From positions 372,001 through 436,000 of the forward strand of contig JACONQ010000016.1 in NCBI GenBank assembly GCA_014281115.1: a stretch of DNA of 64,000 nt, in the 5' to 3' direction. The position numbers were made by a program, and so were the translations under genes. Positions 26,967 through 39,300 of this stretch are shown piece after piece. This stretch comes from Laburnicola sp. R22_1 (lineage: Eukaryota; Ascomycota; Dothideomycetes; Pleosporales; Didymosphaeriaceae). The first letter of the stretch is position 1, and every line of letters begins with the position of its first letter. Below the pieces are notes generated by a model that did no database searches, had not been told where the DNA came from, and saw nothing but the letters and a program-made list of their open reading frames with translations.

Positions 26967-28834
26967 TAACGTGGTTTACCAGCGAGTAACTCACACTAGT
27001 AAGCGCGTCACCTTTGCCAAGACCCCACTAAACCATTTTATTTATTATTAGACTGCGTCGCAACACTACTTAAAAATATATACTAAGTTAATGCATCTAA
27101 TTTAGATTCTTCCTCTTTAACTCCCTAGTAGGTTTACGTATTATGTCTAGGTTGCCTACAAATACCACAATGCTATTAAGTTAATGGCCCTGTTGCAGCG
27201 CGACTAGTACCTAACAATTATTTACCCTTCTTCTATCTACTAGCGTCCTTAGGAGTGGCTAGCTAAGATCCCTCTACTACTGTAAGTAATCTCTAATACT
27301 AGATATACCTCCTTTTACGCGATTTTTATTTTATAGTCTCCTTAATTGTCTTATAAAGGCCTGTAATTTTATCTAACACTAGTACCTAACTATACATTAC
27401 ACTTAGAGCGCCTTTTTTAAGCTTCTTAAGCACCTACATAGTTAAAGTTAGTAATAAATTAAAGTAATCTCTAATTCTCTTGCGAACTAGTGTTAATTAC
27501 GCTTTAAATTCGCGTAGGTTACTTAGTGTTTTAGACTCCTAGGTAGTAGGCTCTTTAATAGGCAGACTAGGTGTATAGATACGAATATTAAGATGCTGTA
27601 ACACCTTTTCTAGATTTAATAGGACTAGTCTAGCACTGCGAAAACCACTCTTAATTGTCTCTGCAGAGAAAACCTTTAAAAACGCGGTTTTAAAGGCTAG
27701 AAGAAACTTAATCTTTATAATATAGGTTATTAGCTAACGCGCTAAGCCTAAGACCTTAACACTATATACCTTCTTTAGCGGGAAGAAATAGCCCACATCT
27801 AATAGCTGTAGTAGGTGTGATAAATATAGCAGTATATAGAGAGTAATAATCTTATATTCCTTATAGTAATCCTAGAACTTAATTAAGTTATAGCTCTTAT
27901 GGCCGTTAATAACTAGCAGCTAATAGGTTTCTTTAGCGCGTCCCTTTATATGCGCGTTAAAGTGTTTTAACTACGCGATACTAAGCTTATTATTTATCCA
28001 GTAGTTCTCGCTAATAGCAATTACTCAATCGCTAGGAATTAACGCGTCTTTATACTAGGTAGAGATATAACGCTTACTAGCGTAGATAATAAAGGGAGGA
28101 ATTGTCTATCTAGCAGCGCAGATACCCTAGATTACTGTAATCTACTAGCGATCGCCTGGCTATATTAATTTGGGTTTCGCACGCCTCTCTAATACTATAA
28201 CTACAAGCTAAGACTCTATAACCCCTATTAGGAAGTCTAATTTATTAAAGTTGTAGGTGTCCTTATCTATAATGCCGTACTTAACTTTAATGTCCTCTAT
28301 AAGCTTAAACTATATGTTTATAACCTTAGAATCTTCCTATTATATTCTCTAGTTATTATATAACTAAGACTAACGCGTTTTAACTTTACGTCTGCGCTTA
28401 ATAAACCTATCTATCTAGTTAATACTAATAGGTGGCTTTCCTCTCTATAAACGTAGTAAATTGGCCATTGTGCGTATTATAAGCTTTGTAGGAGGGAATT
28501 CACGCGTGTCTAGCTCGATTATACAATTAATAAGCGCCTGCTCCTTAAGGAGAGTAAAATTCTTTAATTTAGGTGGGTTATCGCGTTGTGTAGTCATTCT
28601 ATTGCGTCTTTAATTAAGCGTTCTGCAATTAATATTATACAGCCCTACTGCTGCTCGCTCTATAAGATTTGGGTCTTATTTAATAGCTCTAATAGTAATA
28701 AGTAACTAAGCTTTATTAGATAGCTTAGAAGACATGGTAGGTAGTTATATTATAATAGTATTATTAGTAATGGTGGAGTCTTAGCAAAGATGGCGCGCTT
28801 ACTAGTGTGGGTCACTCGCTAGTAAACCACGTTA
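26967..28834 (-). mobile_element. pogo/Fot-like DNA transposon nested in the Copia-type element
   Basis: Terminal inverted repeats of about 41 bp begin TAACGTGGTTTACYAGCGAGT on both sides, with TA at each end, giving 1868 bp. The transposase reads on the minus strand from the ATG at about 28735. There is an N-terminal region with an HTH-like segment, then a Tc5/CENP-B-type segment with the EFPPT block. The first catalytic region reads Y-N-F-N-K in place of the usual YNFDE. Several stops interrupt the frame. It interrupts the gag-proximal part of the surrounding LTR element, so it inserted later. Confidence 0.87.
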
Positions 28835-30350
28835 ACTATTAAGTGCTTTATATAAGCACTTCTATAATTATCTAGAATAGATAGTATAAAGGTAATACTA
28901 TGCCACACAGCTAGTAAGAATATCTAAAAAGATATCTAGGTATTAATTCTTAGCAATATCTAGGCGTCTATATAGATTTATAAAGATTTTAGTCTTATTC
29001 ACTAAAATATTATATAGAGCTCTAGTATAGTTGTTATTCTTATTCTATGCCTTTTAAAATTAGATTATTTTATTAGCTAAAATTCTCTAAGGAGGTAGGT
29101 TATGCTTAGGCAGAAATTTATATAGGTTAAATTATAGCATAGGCTTAGTCTATATAAATTAGTATAGTGCCTATAATTTGCGCTTAACTAGTAGTAGCTC
29201 TATTCTATATAGCGTTTAATAGTCACAAGTAGGTAGATAAAATAGTAGTTAGGTACTATATATAAAAAGTAGTAGTTTATTTAGTTATTTATATAAATAA
29301 AATTGTCTTTAGTACTTATATAAAGGTTCTCTTAAGATATCTATAGGGACCTATAGCTATATAGGTACCTATAGTAATAATACCTTACTCTGTTTAGGTT
29401 TGTACAACAGCCTAACTAGCTTAGGTATCTTTAAAATTAGCTTTAGTATTTATATACAAGGAGTTAAGTAGGCTAGTAAAGACAGTAATATATAAGTAAC
29501 ATCTATATTACCTTAGGCTACTTTATATAGTTTGCTAGCACTTATAGCTTTAGCGTCTATTCTTAGTATAATACTCTTTTCTTTTAGAACTATAATAAGC
29601 TCTCTCCTAAATGCATAGTTTAACTTTAAAAAATAGTATTCTTCCTATCCTTTAAAGTCTTCCTAGAATAATTCTAAGAAAGCTATCTCTTTTAGTATAA
29701 TATATAATAATTAGCAATAGTACATACTATATATAATTATATTTCTAATAGAGAGGGATTGTCTACTAAGCTAATCTTATCTTTTTAGTACTTAGATCTT
29801 ATTCTCTTGCGTAGTGTTGCCTCTAATATTTCTATCCCTTTAGTATACTTATTATATAGTCTAGTATATTTAGGTATATTAGTGTTATCTTATAAAGTAG
29901 AGGTAGTAAAGATAGGGACTTTATATAAAGTAGTAGTAGGAGTAGTTATTACGTAACTAGTTTATTTAATAAGTTAGTTATATAAAGGATTGCACTTTAT
30001 TAGAGTTTATTATTATCTAACTATATATTTATATAGTTACTAGTAGTGTGCTTAGTGCACTATCTTCTCTTAAATCTTATATAGCAATAATATCTACTTA
30101 CTAACTTAATAAAAGAGTTAATTTGCTATCCCTATAAATAAGAATAGGTTTTATATATCTTATATAATTGCTTTCTTTATTTTATATAGTAGTAATAGTT
30201 ACTTACTAACTCTATAAAGATTTAATTTGCTATCCTCTTACGTATAAAGAATAGGGTATAATAAAATAAATTATATAGCTAATAATAACTTATATAATTT
30301 ATCTTCACTCTTACTAATTTGCAGTTAAGGGTTAGTTAACTACTAATTAG

Positions 30351-30637
30351 TATTAAATAGGCTCTATAGCTAGCTATATAGATATTAATATCTAATACTC
30401 TATATTAGTAAGTGTAAAGGGTGTACAGAATAATTATATAAGGAAAAGAAATAATATAATAAAACTAACTTAGTATTAATTGCTTATCTCTAGAAAGGAT
30501 ATAAATAGAAAGAAGAAGATCCTATAGCGTATAGATCGCGACGCATAGGCATTATATAATCCCTATATAATGCTATTATGCGGTAATATTAAAACCTTAA
30601 CACCCTTAGATGCTCTTGCCCGTATAGTATACAGACA
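30351..30637 (-). repeat. LTR (5' LTR in element orientation) of the 21-30 kb Copia-type element
   Basis: 287 bp beginning TATTAAATAGGCTCTATAG and ending GTATACAGACA, followed by the target duplication CCTAC. Confidence 0.88.
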
Positions 30638-30642
30638 CCTAC

Positions 30643-31575
30643 TCTTAATTTATAAAAGAAATCTATTATATATATACTAAGGTAGTTTCTATTATATAAT
30701 ATTATAGAGAACTATATTTTAATACTTAAAAGCAGCTCTACTATAGTTTATATAGCTATAGAACTTAAGTGTAAGCTTTATTATACTTAGACTACTAAGT
30801 ACGTTAAAGAGGAGTAATATAAGTGTAAAAATATATACTTAAAGTTAGTAAAGATACTATTTACGCTACTAATACGTAGGCTATAAAAGTTACTTAGATA
30901 ACTAATAACGTAACTAAATAGGACGCTACTATTACTACTAGAACTATAAAATTACTAGTTAAATATATAAATATTTAGAGAACTCTCTATAGTAATATAT
31001 ATAACTATAGTAAGAAATATATATAGTATTATACTAGTAATATTACTCTTATAAGAAATATAAGTAGGTAGGTATACTTAGTTAACAACCCTAAAAAGAA
31101 CTATATATTATAAGATTTATATAAGAAATTGCTAAGAGACTTAGACTAAAAGAGGCCTTTTTAGGCTAGATTTATTATTATTTATAGGCTTTACACTACT
31201 ATTAAGTTAGGCCTTATTACCTAGAAAAACTAAGACCTATACACTAAGCTTATATACTATATAGGGTATATAGAGAATTTTATAAAAATAAAGAAAGCAA
31301 TTATACTAGTTACTAATAGCTAAATTACTATATAAGAAACTTAATTTAATACTTAGAGCATTGTTAGCACACCCTATATCTCTAACACTAGTAATAATAA
31401 GGGCTACTCTAGCCTATACAAGCCTAATAATAACTATAAAATAGTACCTAAGGCTAACTAAGGAGCCTACTAAGAAGGCGCGCACTATTATTTTATACAA
31501 CTAAAAATATAATTATAGTATAATTTACTATATAAAAATTATTTTAGATTATTAAGCCTATTTAGCGCGTTAAGC
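30643..31575. repeat. Last AT-rich segment before the gene block
   Basis: TA-rich, stop-filled sequence without a recognised element. Base composition changes abruptly between about 31,560 and 31,640, where GC-balanced sequence begins. Confidence 0.6.
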
Positions 31576-32097
31576 TAGGTAGGCTGTGCGTAGCATAGCC
31601 TTTTCGCTAGAAAATTACGACTGTAACTGTTGGGGTCGAGTACGTTTACGCGACCCATCACCAAAGCTACCTAGGTAACATCCCAACGGGCCGACTACTC
31701 TCTATGCAGCCCGAAAGAAAAAAATTCTTTCTTATCTGCGCAGCAGGCCGACTCACACGAAAAGGTAACAGAGGTAACCCAGCTCTTGTGCCCTCTTGTG
31801 CCCCGATACTTGCGCCTTTAGCGGAGGTCTGTGTGTCGGATGACTAACCAATTGAAAGAAACACTGTTAGTAAATAATACAAGTGTTACAAAGGACTGAT
31901 CAGGATAAACTATCAGCCGTATCACCTGCGAGGGAACAGCCGTGTTTTAACTTTACATCACCCTGCATCCCAGTTGCTCGACCAGGTTGTATCAGGGGCC
32001 GTGTGGAAAAAGACAGAGATGGCTCGAGCCCCCCACCGCCGCCACCCTCCGACACCACCACTTTGTGAATTCACCCCAGGTATCTCGCCTACTCAAG
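31576..32097 (+). promoter_or_regulatory. Upstream region of the Zn2Cys6 gene at the compartment boundary
   Basis: GC-balanced sequence between the repeat block and the start codon. It holds a short inverted repeat, GAAAGAA/TTCTTTC, near 31710-31730. A run starting at the ATG at 31883 stays open for 61 codons and overlaps the 5' leader; it may be an upstream ORF or chance. No TATA box was recognised with confidence. Confidence 0.35.
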
Positions 32098-34861
32098 ATG
32101 TCAGATCCACGGCCTAAAGTACCCATTCCTAGGCTTAACGACGACCGCAAGAGGAACGACAAATCTCGAGTACAGAGAGCATGCAACCAGTGTCGCAAGC
32201 GCAAAGTGAAATGTACTGGCGAGCAGCCGGCTTGTCGCTATTGTGTGAATGAACACGTGCCTTGTTACTATGAACCAGCTCGGAAAGATCGCTTGAAAGA
32301 GTTCGTAGCTAAGTCCGCGAGCGTTGTCTAACTAACAAGAGGCAGCTGCGTCGACCAAAACAATCTCCTCATCGCTTTCCTGAAGGATCAGAGTGCTCGC
32401 GTTGATGACGGGGAAAAGCAAAGAATACATGAACTTCTCGACTCGGTACGTCTTACTAATTTTAGTGGCGAAGGTCAATACTAATCCCTCGAAGCTCGAT
32501 GATTCTGGCTCGGTGGCGGATTCATCTGTGACTGGGGCCACAGTTGGAAAAAGATCAAGAGCAAATTCAACGTCCGACGAGGAGAGCAGGGGCGGCAGCC
32601 GTGCCCAGGGGGGAGAAGCAGACGTTTCTGGGTCAGTCGGCTCCAACAATGACCTCGATCTTCTAGATGAGGATTTGCTTCGAAGTGATGAATCCAGAGC
32701 CACGGGATTTCTGGGACAAAATTCAGAGGTCCAATGGTTAAGGAGCCTCAAAACGCATATGGAGGCCGATGAAACTCCAGGACAACCATCTGGACAAGTC
32801 TATGGACCGCCGGGTCATAGTCGTCAGGCGGCTGACCGGCGTGCAGATGCTGTACACACTCGGCAAGGATTCTCCAAACCCGGCAGTATTCGTCATGTTA
32901 CCGATTCCACCTTCTATCTTGACTTCGAGGACGTCGACTTACAGTTAGATGTGGATCCATGGACGCTGCCTCCGCCCGAGATGTCTGAGAAATTGTTCGC
33001 CTGCTACATGGAAACAGTCCACCGCTCTTTTCCCATCCTGCCTCCAGGGTTTGAAGAAGACTTTCGAAATCTAACCGATGCTGCGAAGCAACGGGGTGAC
33101 TTCCGATTGTCTAAATATTGGCAAGCGGGAAAGCGCCAAGCACAGTTGAATCTGGTCTTTGCCATAGGTTCCAAGTTCTCGCATGTGATACAAGCAGATT
33201 GGCAGGGGGACGAACGAGATCACATGGTTTACGTGAAAAGAGCGATCAAGCTTCTAGAGCTCGACAAGGTTGCCGTTCTTCTCTCGGCACCTGAACTCCC
33301 ACTGATCCAGGTGAGTTGCATGCACACTGAAAGAAGCCTCGCCACTTTCTGACCGCTATCAGGCTACTGGTCTTTTGTCTCTGTATTATTTGGCAATCGG
33401 ACACATCAGCAGGTAACGTGGTTCTGCTACCTTCTCTCTCGCAAGTTTGCGCGGCTGACTTTGTTTCTTAGAGCCTGGATCATTATAGGTATATCATTGC
33501 GATTCGCTCTCGCTGTTGGGCTCCACCTCCGGAATGAGGACCCCACCGCCGAAGCGAAAGAGAAGGAGAGCCGAGTGCGAGTATGGTGGGGCCTGCATGC
33601 CGTCGAAAGCCTCCTGTGCAGTATTATCGGCCGACCATGCGTTATATCTGACGAACAATGCACGGTGCCTCTGCCGCAAGTTTTACCGGAAGAGCAGTCT
33701 GGCGACAACATTCCGCCACATCTGAGAGATTTAACGAGCGGCGGCAGCCAGAGCCCCAAGTTTTCGAGAACATCACTCTCAAGGAAGTTGAGCAGGCACA
33801 ACTCAGACGAGGTCGCACGCAGGTCCTTCCTTAGGGCTCGTATAACCATCGGCATCATCATGCAAAAGTCCCTCTCCAAACTGTACTCTCCACGCACAGC
33901 AACGGCTTCGTGGGAAGACGTTCAGAAAGACATCGCCTCGTTGACAGCTCAACTAGACGAATGGGTCGTCGCAGCGGTGCCGGATTGGGAACTTGGAGTG
34001 GACGACCAGAGTCAAGACCCCAGCGTCCGGCGCGAGCGATTATTGCTCGCCTTCTGGTATCACAGTACCAAATTGGTCATCTCTCGCCCTTGCCTTTGTC
34101 GCCTCGAAGGACGCATCAAGCGGCAAAGCGAACTGTCAGCAGGCTTCAACCAGAGCACTGCCAAAGCATGCGTCGAGTCCGCCAAAGCAATAACTCGGCT
34201 CTTACCTGATGAACCGGACAGGACCTTCCTCGGTGAGCTGACTCCATGGTGGTGTATCGTACACAACATCATGCAGGCGCTTGCAGTGTTTCTTCTCGAG
34301 TTATCCTTTGAGAGGGCGCCCGTGTCCGGCGGCGCTGAAACTATTGCCGATCATATCAGGAAGCTCGTCCGGTGGCTGCGATTCATGAGCGTCACCAACA
34401 CGGTGGCACAGCGCGCATACGGAGTCGCCGTAGACATCATCCGGACCGGTGCGCCAAAAATCCAAGTAGACATATCCGACATTCTGGCAGACGAGCAATA
34501 CACGAACCAAAATTCCCGGGAAGCTTTCCCCTTCAACAACTTCGCCGAGGCCAGCAATTTCAACTTCCCCCTTCCTACTGGTATGCCCGGCGAACAGCTG
34601 CCTGTGCATGGTTTTACCGAACTCCCAATGGATCCCTTCTCGATGCTGGAGACGGACCTGCAAATGCCTTCGACTCTCGGCAATCCCTTCTTCAGTAGTT
34701 TTGACCAAGCCAATCCGCTGAATGACCTCTGGCCGAACACGGATCCTACCATTCTAGACGACCCGTGGAGCGCATATCCGACTGCTCCTACTGGGGATGG
34801 TACATGGTGGCCAGATCCGAACTTTGTTCCTGATGAAAGTCAGGGGCCATGGCCGACATAG
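32098..34861 (+). CDS. Zn2Cys6 fungal transcription factor
   Basis: Predicted nuclear regulator of 852 aa. Exons: 32098-32300, 32346-32445, 32495-33310, 33363-33412, 33472-34861; lengths and phases sum correctly. The Zn2Cys6 cluster has cysteines at 29, 32, 39, 46, 49 and 56 with the usual spacing and a basic R-K-R-K-V-K stretch. A Ser/Glu-rich linker follows. The fungal-specific transcription factor middle homology region (about 260-500) includes HRSFPILPP and the GLHLRNED block. The tail is Pro/Asp/Phe-rich and may activate transcription. The first acceptor is ambiguous: 32345 was chosen because it gives a 45-bp intron, whereas 32339 also keeps frame but gives 39 bp. Target genes cannot be inferred. 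It is the first gene after the RIP-altered block and shows no sign of stop-generating mutation. Confidence 0.88.
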
Positions 34862-36349
34862 TCTTCCACGAGTGTTCTCCGCCCTACACTGGTCTCTCAC
34901 CAGCTGGTGATGCTGCCTTAGTGGAATTCAAGCGCCAGCCTAGGTCTCCAGATCAACAAGCCAAAACTCGACAATGTGATCCACGACACGGGAACATCTC
35001 CCGGGATTTTTAGAAGTAATGGACACGAGATTAGTTACTATTAGACGCCACAGCGCTGAACGCGTGCTTCCGTCATTGAACAGGCCAAAGCTTTGACGCA
35101 TCAGACTTCCACATCCACTTCCCCTTCCACTTTCATACAAAACCCCCAACCATCCAGTACCCTTAATACCCTCTCATCCTACTCACCAACCAACCAAGTG
35201 AGTCAACCCCGCACCCCTCTCTACCCAAAAGGTACTAACATTCACCCAGAAGCCCTACCAACTTCCCAATCGGAGTCTTCCAGCCTGAGTTGATTTGATG
35301 TGTACGCGGAAGCTCTTTGCAACGAGCAACCGACGACGCTGGAGTGTTGCAGTGCCACGTCGGTGAAGCTGAAGCTCCGCTGCTCACCCTCAGCAACCTT
35401 CCGCGAGACCAGGTTGCACTTGAGCATTCCTCGCGTTATATGCGCTGTACCTGCCTACTACATCACGACCAGAACAGCATGCGCGCGAAGAGAGGGAGAG
35501 GTAGGAGTAGCGCCTCTACCTGTTTGTGCAATACCTCGGAGCAGGTAGATGGTCCGGCCATAGCTAATCTCAACAACAACAACAACAAACAAGCGACCAC
35601 TCAAGTAGAAGTAGTCGAGCAAAACGCAATACTATCTATCATATCATTCATTAGCAAGCAAAATCTCTGCTATCTATCCTTCACTTTCAACCCCCCCGTT
35701 CCGTTGAAGCGCGTGCTGCCTATTATTGTTGCATAGCGTAGCAGCCGCGATTCCACCCGTCGCATAAAAAGTAAAGCAAATGGCTGATTTAACATCACCA
35801 TCACCCGCACTCACTTTGCAAACAAACACACATACTTTGCCACTACCAAATGAATACTATGTCTACTATACTATACGAAAAGCGAACGAGCGAAACGAGG
35901 AATTCGTTAACAAGCGAGCGACAGGACAAGTGCGAATAAAAGCAACGACGATAAATAAACTACTCAACCAGCGAGAAGAAGACAGGAAAGGAGAGAAAAA
36001 GTTGGCAAACGAGCGTATACGCAGGCAGCGTAAAAGAAAAGAAAAGAAACGTATTTTTTTTGGTTGCCGGAATGGAGAGTGTTCTGAGGATAAAGAGCGG
36101 GCGACGCGTAAGCTGGGCAGGAGGCGTGTGCGGTAAGAAAGGAAAAGAATGCGAAAACAAGTCAATGTCTGCATGTATGAGATCTAAGATGTGAAAAAGA
36201 CGACGCAAGCGCAAAAGCGAACAGTCTCAAGAAGAAAAATGTGAAGAAAAATATCCCTCTTGCTCAACCCGATACCAAATGTGGAAGAATACGTCTGCGG
36301 GTGATTGGGTGATTTGTCGATGCGAGCTACTCACTCAAGGTCGAACATG
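34862..36349. other. Convergent intergenic region
   Basis: About 1.5 kb between two convergent genes. It includes CT-rich tracts, a short CAA run near 35566-35590 and an A/G-rich stretch at 35870-36140. The open run at 35780-36136 encodes a Lys/Arg/Glu-rich low-complexity peptide with no recognisable domain, and I do not call it a gene. Confidence 0.55.
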
Positions 36350-39300
36350 TCATAGTGGAACCGCGTCGCACGTCGAATCCTCGCCCGATGCATCTTTGGC
36401 TAGCTGCAGCGTTGAGAGCTTCTGGTTGATACCGTCGGGGAGAACGTATACCCATTCCTCGATGGACACCCGGGGTAGAATCGGACTCTTTGTCCGAGTG
36501 GGGAGGTGTTGCATTTCAAGAGTATGCATTGGTTCGGGCGTCGATGGCGACAACTGGTGCATCGTATCGCGAGGGGACTCGATGCCTTCCGAGGCAGAAG
36601 AAACCGACGACATCAAACTCGGTATGGATCCCACCGAACACCAGCTGCTCGCCCGAGTCGATCGTCCACGCGTCGGAATGCTCATCGGCGACAGCAGCGC
36701 TAGATCTTGGAATTTAGCCGTTTCGTGATCTGGAAACTCTTCAAAAACGGCGGGCAAAGCATCGGTGCTTATGCGACAGAGCAATCCGTCTTGATGTTCT
36801 GCCTTGGGACTTGGGTAGTCCGGCAGAGTGACCGCATGAGTGTCTAGCCCCATCTTTTGAGCTACATCAGCGAAGACGTCGACGATAGGCGTGAAGAGTA
36901 GGTTGCCGTTATCCCAACCCCAGAGCTGGCCGAGAAGCTTGTTGTCTGCGCTGATTATCCAGGCACCAGAGTCGCCCTGGAAGTCCGTATCCCTCAGCTG
37001 CTCACACCCTTCTACATGCATCGCCCATTCGTTGGATATCGTGCCGTCAAAGTCCCTGTGCTGGACTAATGCTGGGTGCACAGAACCTTGACGGAATCCG
37101 CTGGTGGTTCCGACATAGTGGACGTGCTCATTTCCGCCCACATTGCTGGTTGCTATGCAGGGTGTTCCGGTGCCTTCAGGTTTCATAATTTCCATGCGAA
37201 TATCGTGGAGACTTGGATCTTCAGGCCGTGCGTATCTGTGTACATTCTTGCCTTTCCTATGGCTTGCGGTGATGTCGATCAATGACCAATCCATTCGATG
37301 GACTTCCTCACGCGAGTGGGGGTTGATGGATTTTCTCTGAACAGGCTGCCCTACTCCAGAACGCTCATGTACGGTACCGAAAACAAAATCCTCTGGTCTT
37401 CTTTCCGAATCTTTCTTGATCCGCAGGTACTGGCTTATCTCTTCATCGATGTCCCTGGAGAAAAGTCGCTCTGCCACCTGATTAAGGGGTAATTCACCTG
37501 GGGTGTTGTGTTGAATCCTCATCATGAGCTCCCGAAGCTTGCGTACCGCCTGCCTCTGTACATATATGGTATCGCTTTGGGAGGGAGACTGGACTTCAAA
37601 GCTCGAAAAGCATTCGCATGCAGATAGCAGATGATCGACAGTGAGCATGTACACTCTGTTGCTTACTTTGACGAAACCGCCCGAGGTTGCCGAGACATGC
37701 GAGCATCCAGAGATTCCAATAGATGACCCCATACCGAGCTTGGGGTAGAATCGGCGTTCGTGGGGAAACCTGTAGTCGTCTGAAGGATCGTCCATGACAG
37801 CCGCATCAAATGTCCCTCCGACTAAGCGTACAAGGTTGCCTTGGCTGAAATGAACAGGGAGCGGATCGTGCATGTACTCAGCACAAAGCTTCTCTACTAT
37901 TTTGCGGAAGATGCGTCTCGAGAGCGTACTCTGATTTTCCGAGCTTCGAAATCTAATAATCGGACGTGGGTGACCAAGGATCTTCTGGCGTACGAGCGAA
38001 ATCGAGTAGCTACCATCAATCCCAGCCTCACGGACGATGGAAGGAAATCGTTCAAGGAGGCGGTTTGTCCACAGTGCTATCACCTCTGCATCCTCTGTCA
38101 CATCCAAAGTAGATATTTCAGGCTGTGGACGGACAGATACTTGTTGGTGAAAAGCGGCTTTCTGGGTCATTGGCTCTTCTTGACGTAGATCGAGGGTAGT
38201 GGCCTGGATATCGCTCATCAGCCGCTGCAAACGCAGGTTGCCTGTTTGTAAATTTGCTGTCGATGAGCTCCGTAGCTTGATGGCGGTATTGCTGTTGTCG
38301 AAGACGGCAGATACATTCAAGGCCTGCAGCTTCTCTAGAAAGGAATTCCAGTCTTGTCGCGATGACGGGTGTTAGCCTATCATTTAATAGTAAGTAAGTA
38401 AGATTCGGCGTGGACTCACCTTCAAGCTTGGTGAGAGCTCTCATCTGCATCATTGAAAGATGGAAGGTCTCCTCCAGCTGCGTAGTAGGCTCGTAATTCC
38501 GAAGTGCGGATCCTCGAGGCTTTGAACATTGCAACTGCTGTGAAGTATCATGTTCTGAAAGCGGGTCGGCCCTGTGATGCGATGGAGTCTGAACACTCGA
38601 GGATCGAGGGATAGAGCCGGAATCTGTCTCTTTTTGGACCAGAGTAACGTACGAGATAGTTTCTGGGTGTTATGTCAGTAGAGAATACGGTTGCTGATAT
38701 GAGTTTTATACTATTCTCCGAAGCTGCTACTTTCCAACGCTTTGGTTCAGATGAGGTTGCGGAACTTGAAGGCCGCTTTCCAATATTGCTGTTAGTGGGA
38801 TCCTCAAGCTTTGAATCTACGCGGGCTGCACAAACTTAGCAGTGGAAACACATGACTTGAAGAGATGATTGTCGACTTACAAATGGTAGGAAGCTCAACG
38901 GTCTTGCCATGCAGTTGCCGCTGGTGCTGTGCCAAGGTGTCCTGGGAAATAAAGAAAAGGCCACCGTATGTCTTGCTGGGAGAACAAGACTTTTCTTTGC
39001 ACTGGAAATCCGTGAAGTCAAAACTATGAACAATTAGATGAAATTCTCGGAAATGTTTCTTCAGCTTTTCGGCACGGGTGAGAGGCTTCGAGGGCGAGCC
39101 GTATAGTATGCAGAGTCCGCACCGATACCCAAGTCCGTTTTCACTATGCGATGCTTCGTGATCCCTCTTCTCCTTCTGTGTTTGAAATTTCACCTCCCCA
39201 CAATCTTCGTGGGGACATCGGTGTTGCTCGTTGATGTGCCGTTTCAGCTCGAATTTTCTTCCGAATGTCTTCTTGGTGCAACATTCTGGGCATGTAACCA

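Larger units (their letters stand above)
21190..30637 (-). mobile_element. Copia-type LTR retrotransposon on the minus strand, carrying a nested pogo-like element
   Basis: Direct repeats of exactly 287 bp bound the element (21190-21476 and 30351-30637), flanked by the 5-bp target duplication CCTAC (21185-21189 and 30638-30642). Minus-strand translation through stops gives a zinc-knuckle segment (C-Y-K-K-G) at about 26,450 and integrase at about 25,400-24,700, including a V-E-R-L-H-A-L block. Reverse transcriptase is at about 24,450-23,700 and RNase H at about 23,520-23,100, with a K-R-V-I-R-S-I-L-A-S-E block. Integrase before RT means Copia type. The total is 9448 bp, of which 1868 bp is the inserted transposon at 26967-28834. 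All frames carry stops, so it is not mobile by itself. Confidence 0.88.

Noticed and set aside
1..31575. Any functional gene or active transposon in the AT-rich block
   Set aside because: Every recognised domain is broken by multiple stops, and only a few short runs of about 60-70 codons remain open.
31883..32068. Open run starting at ATG upstream of and overlapping the Zn2Cys6 leader
   Set aside because: Pro-rich, no domain, and it overlaps the leader of a well-supported gene. At most it is an upstream ORF.
32332..34752. Several antisense and alternate-frame runs inside the Zn2Cys6 gene
   Set aside because: They mirror GC-rich coding exons, have no domain, and conflict with a phase-consistent exon model.
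35093..36136. Overlapping runs in the convergent intergenic region, including a Lys/Arg-rich one at 35780-36136
   Set aside because: Low-complexity composition, no introns or domains, and an A-rich sequence that gives such peptides by chance.
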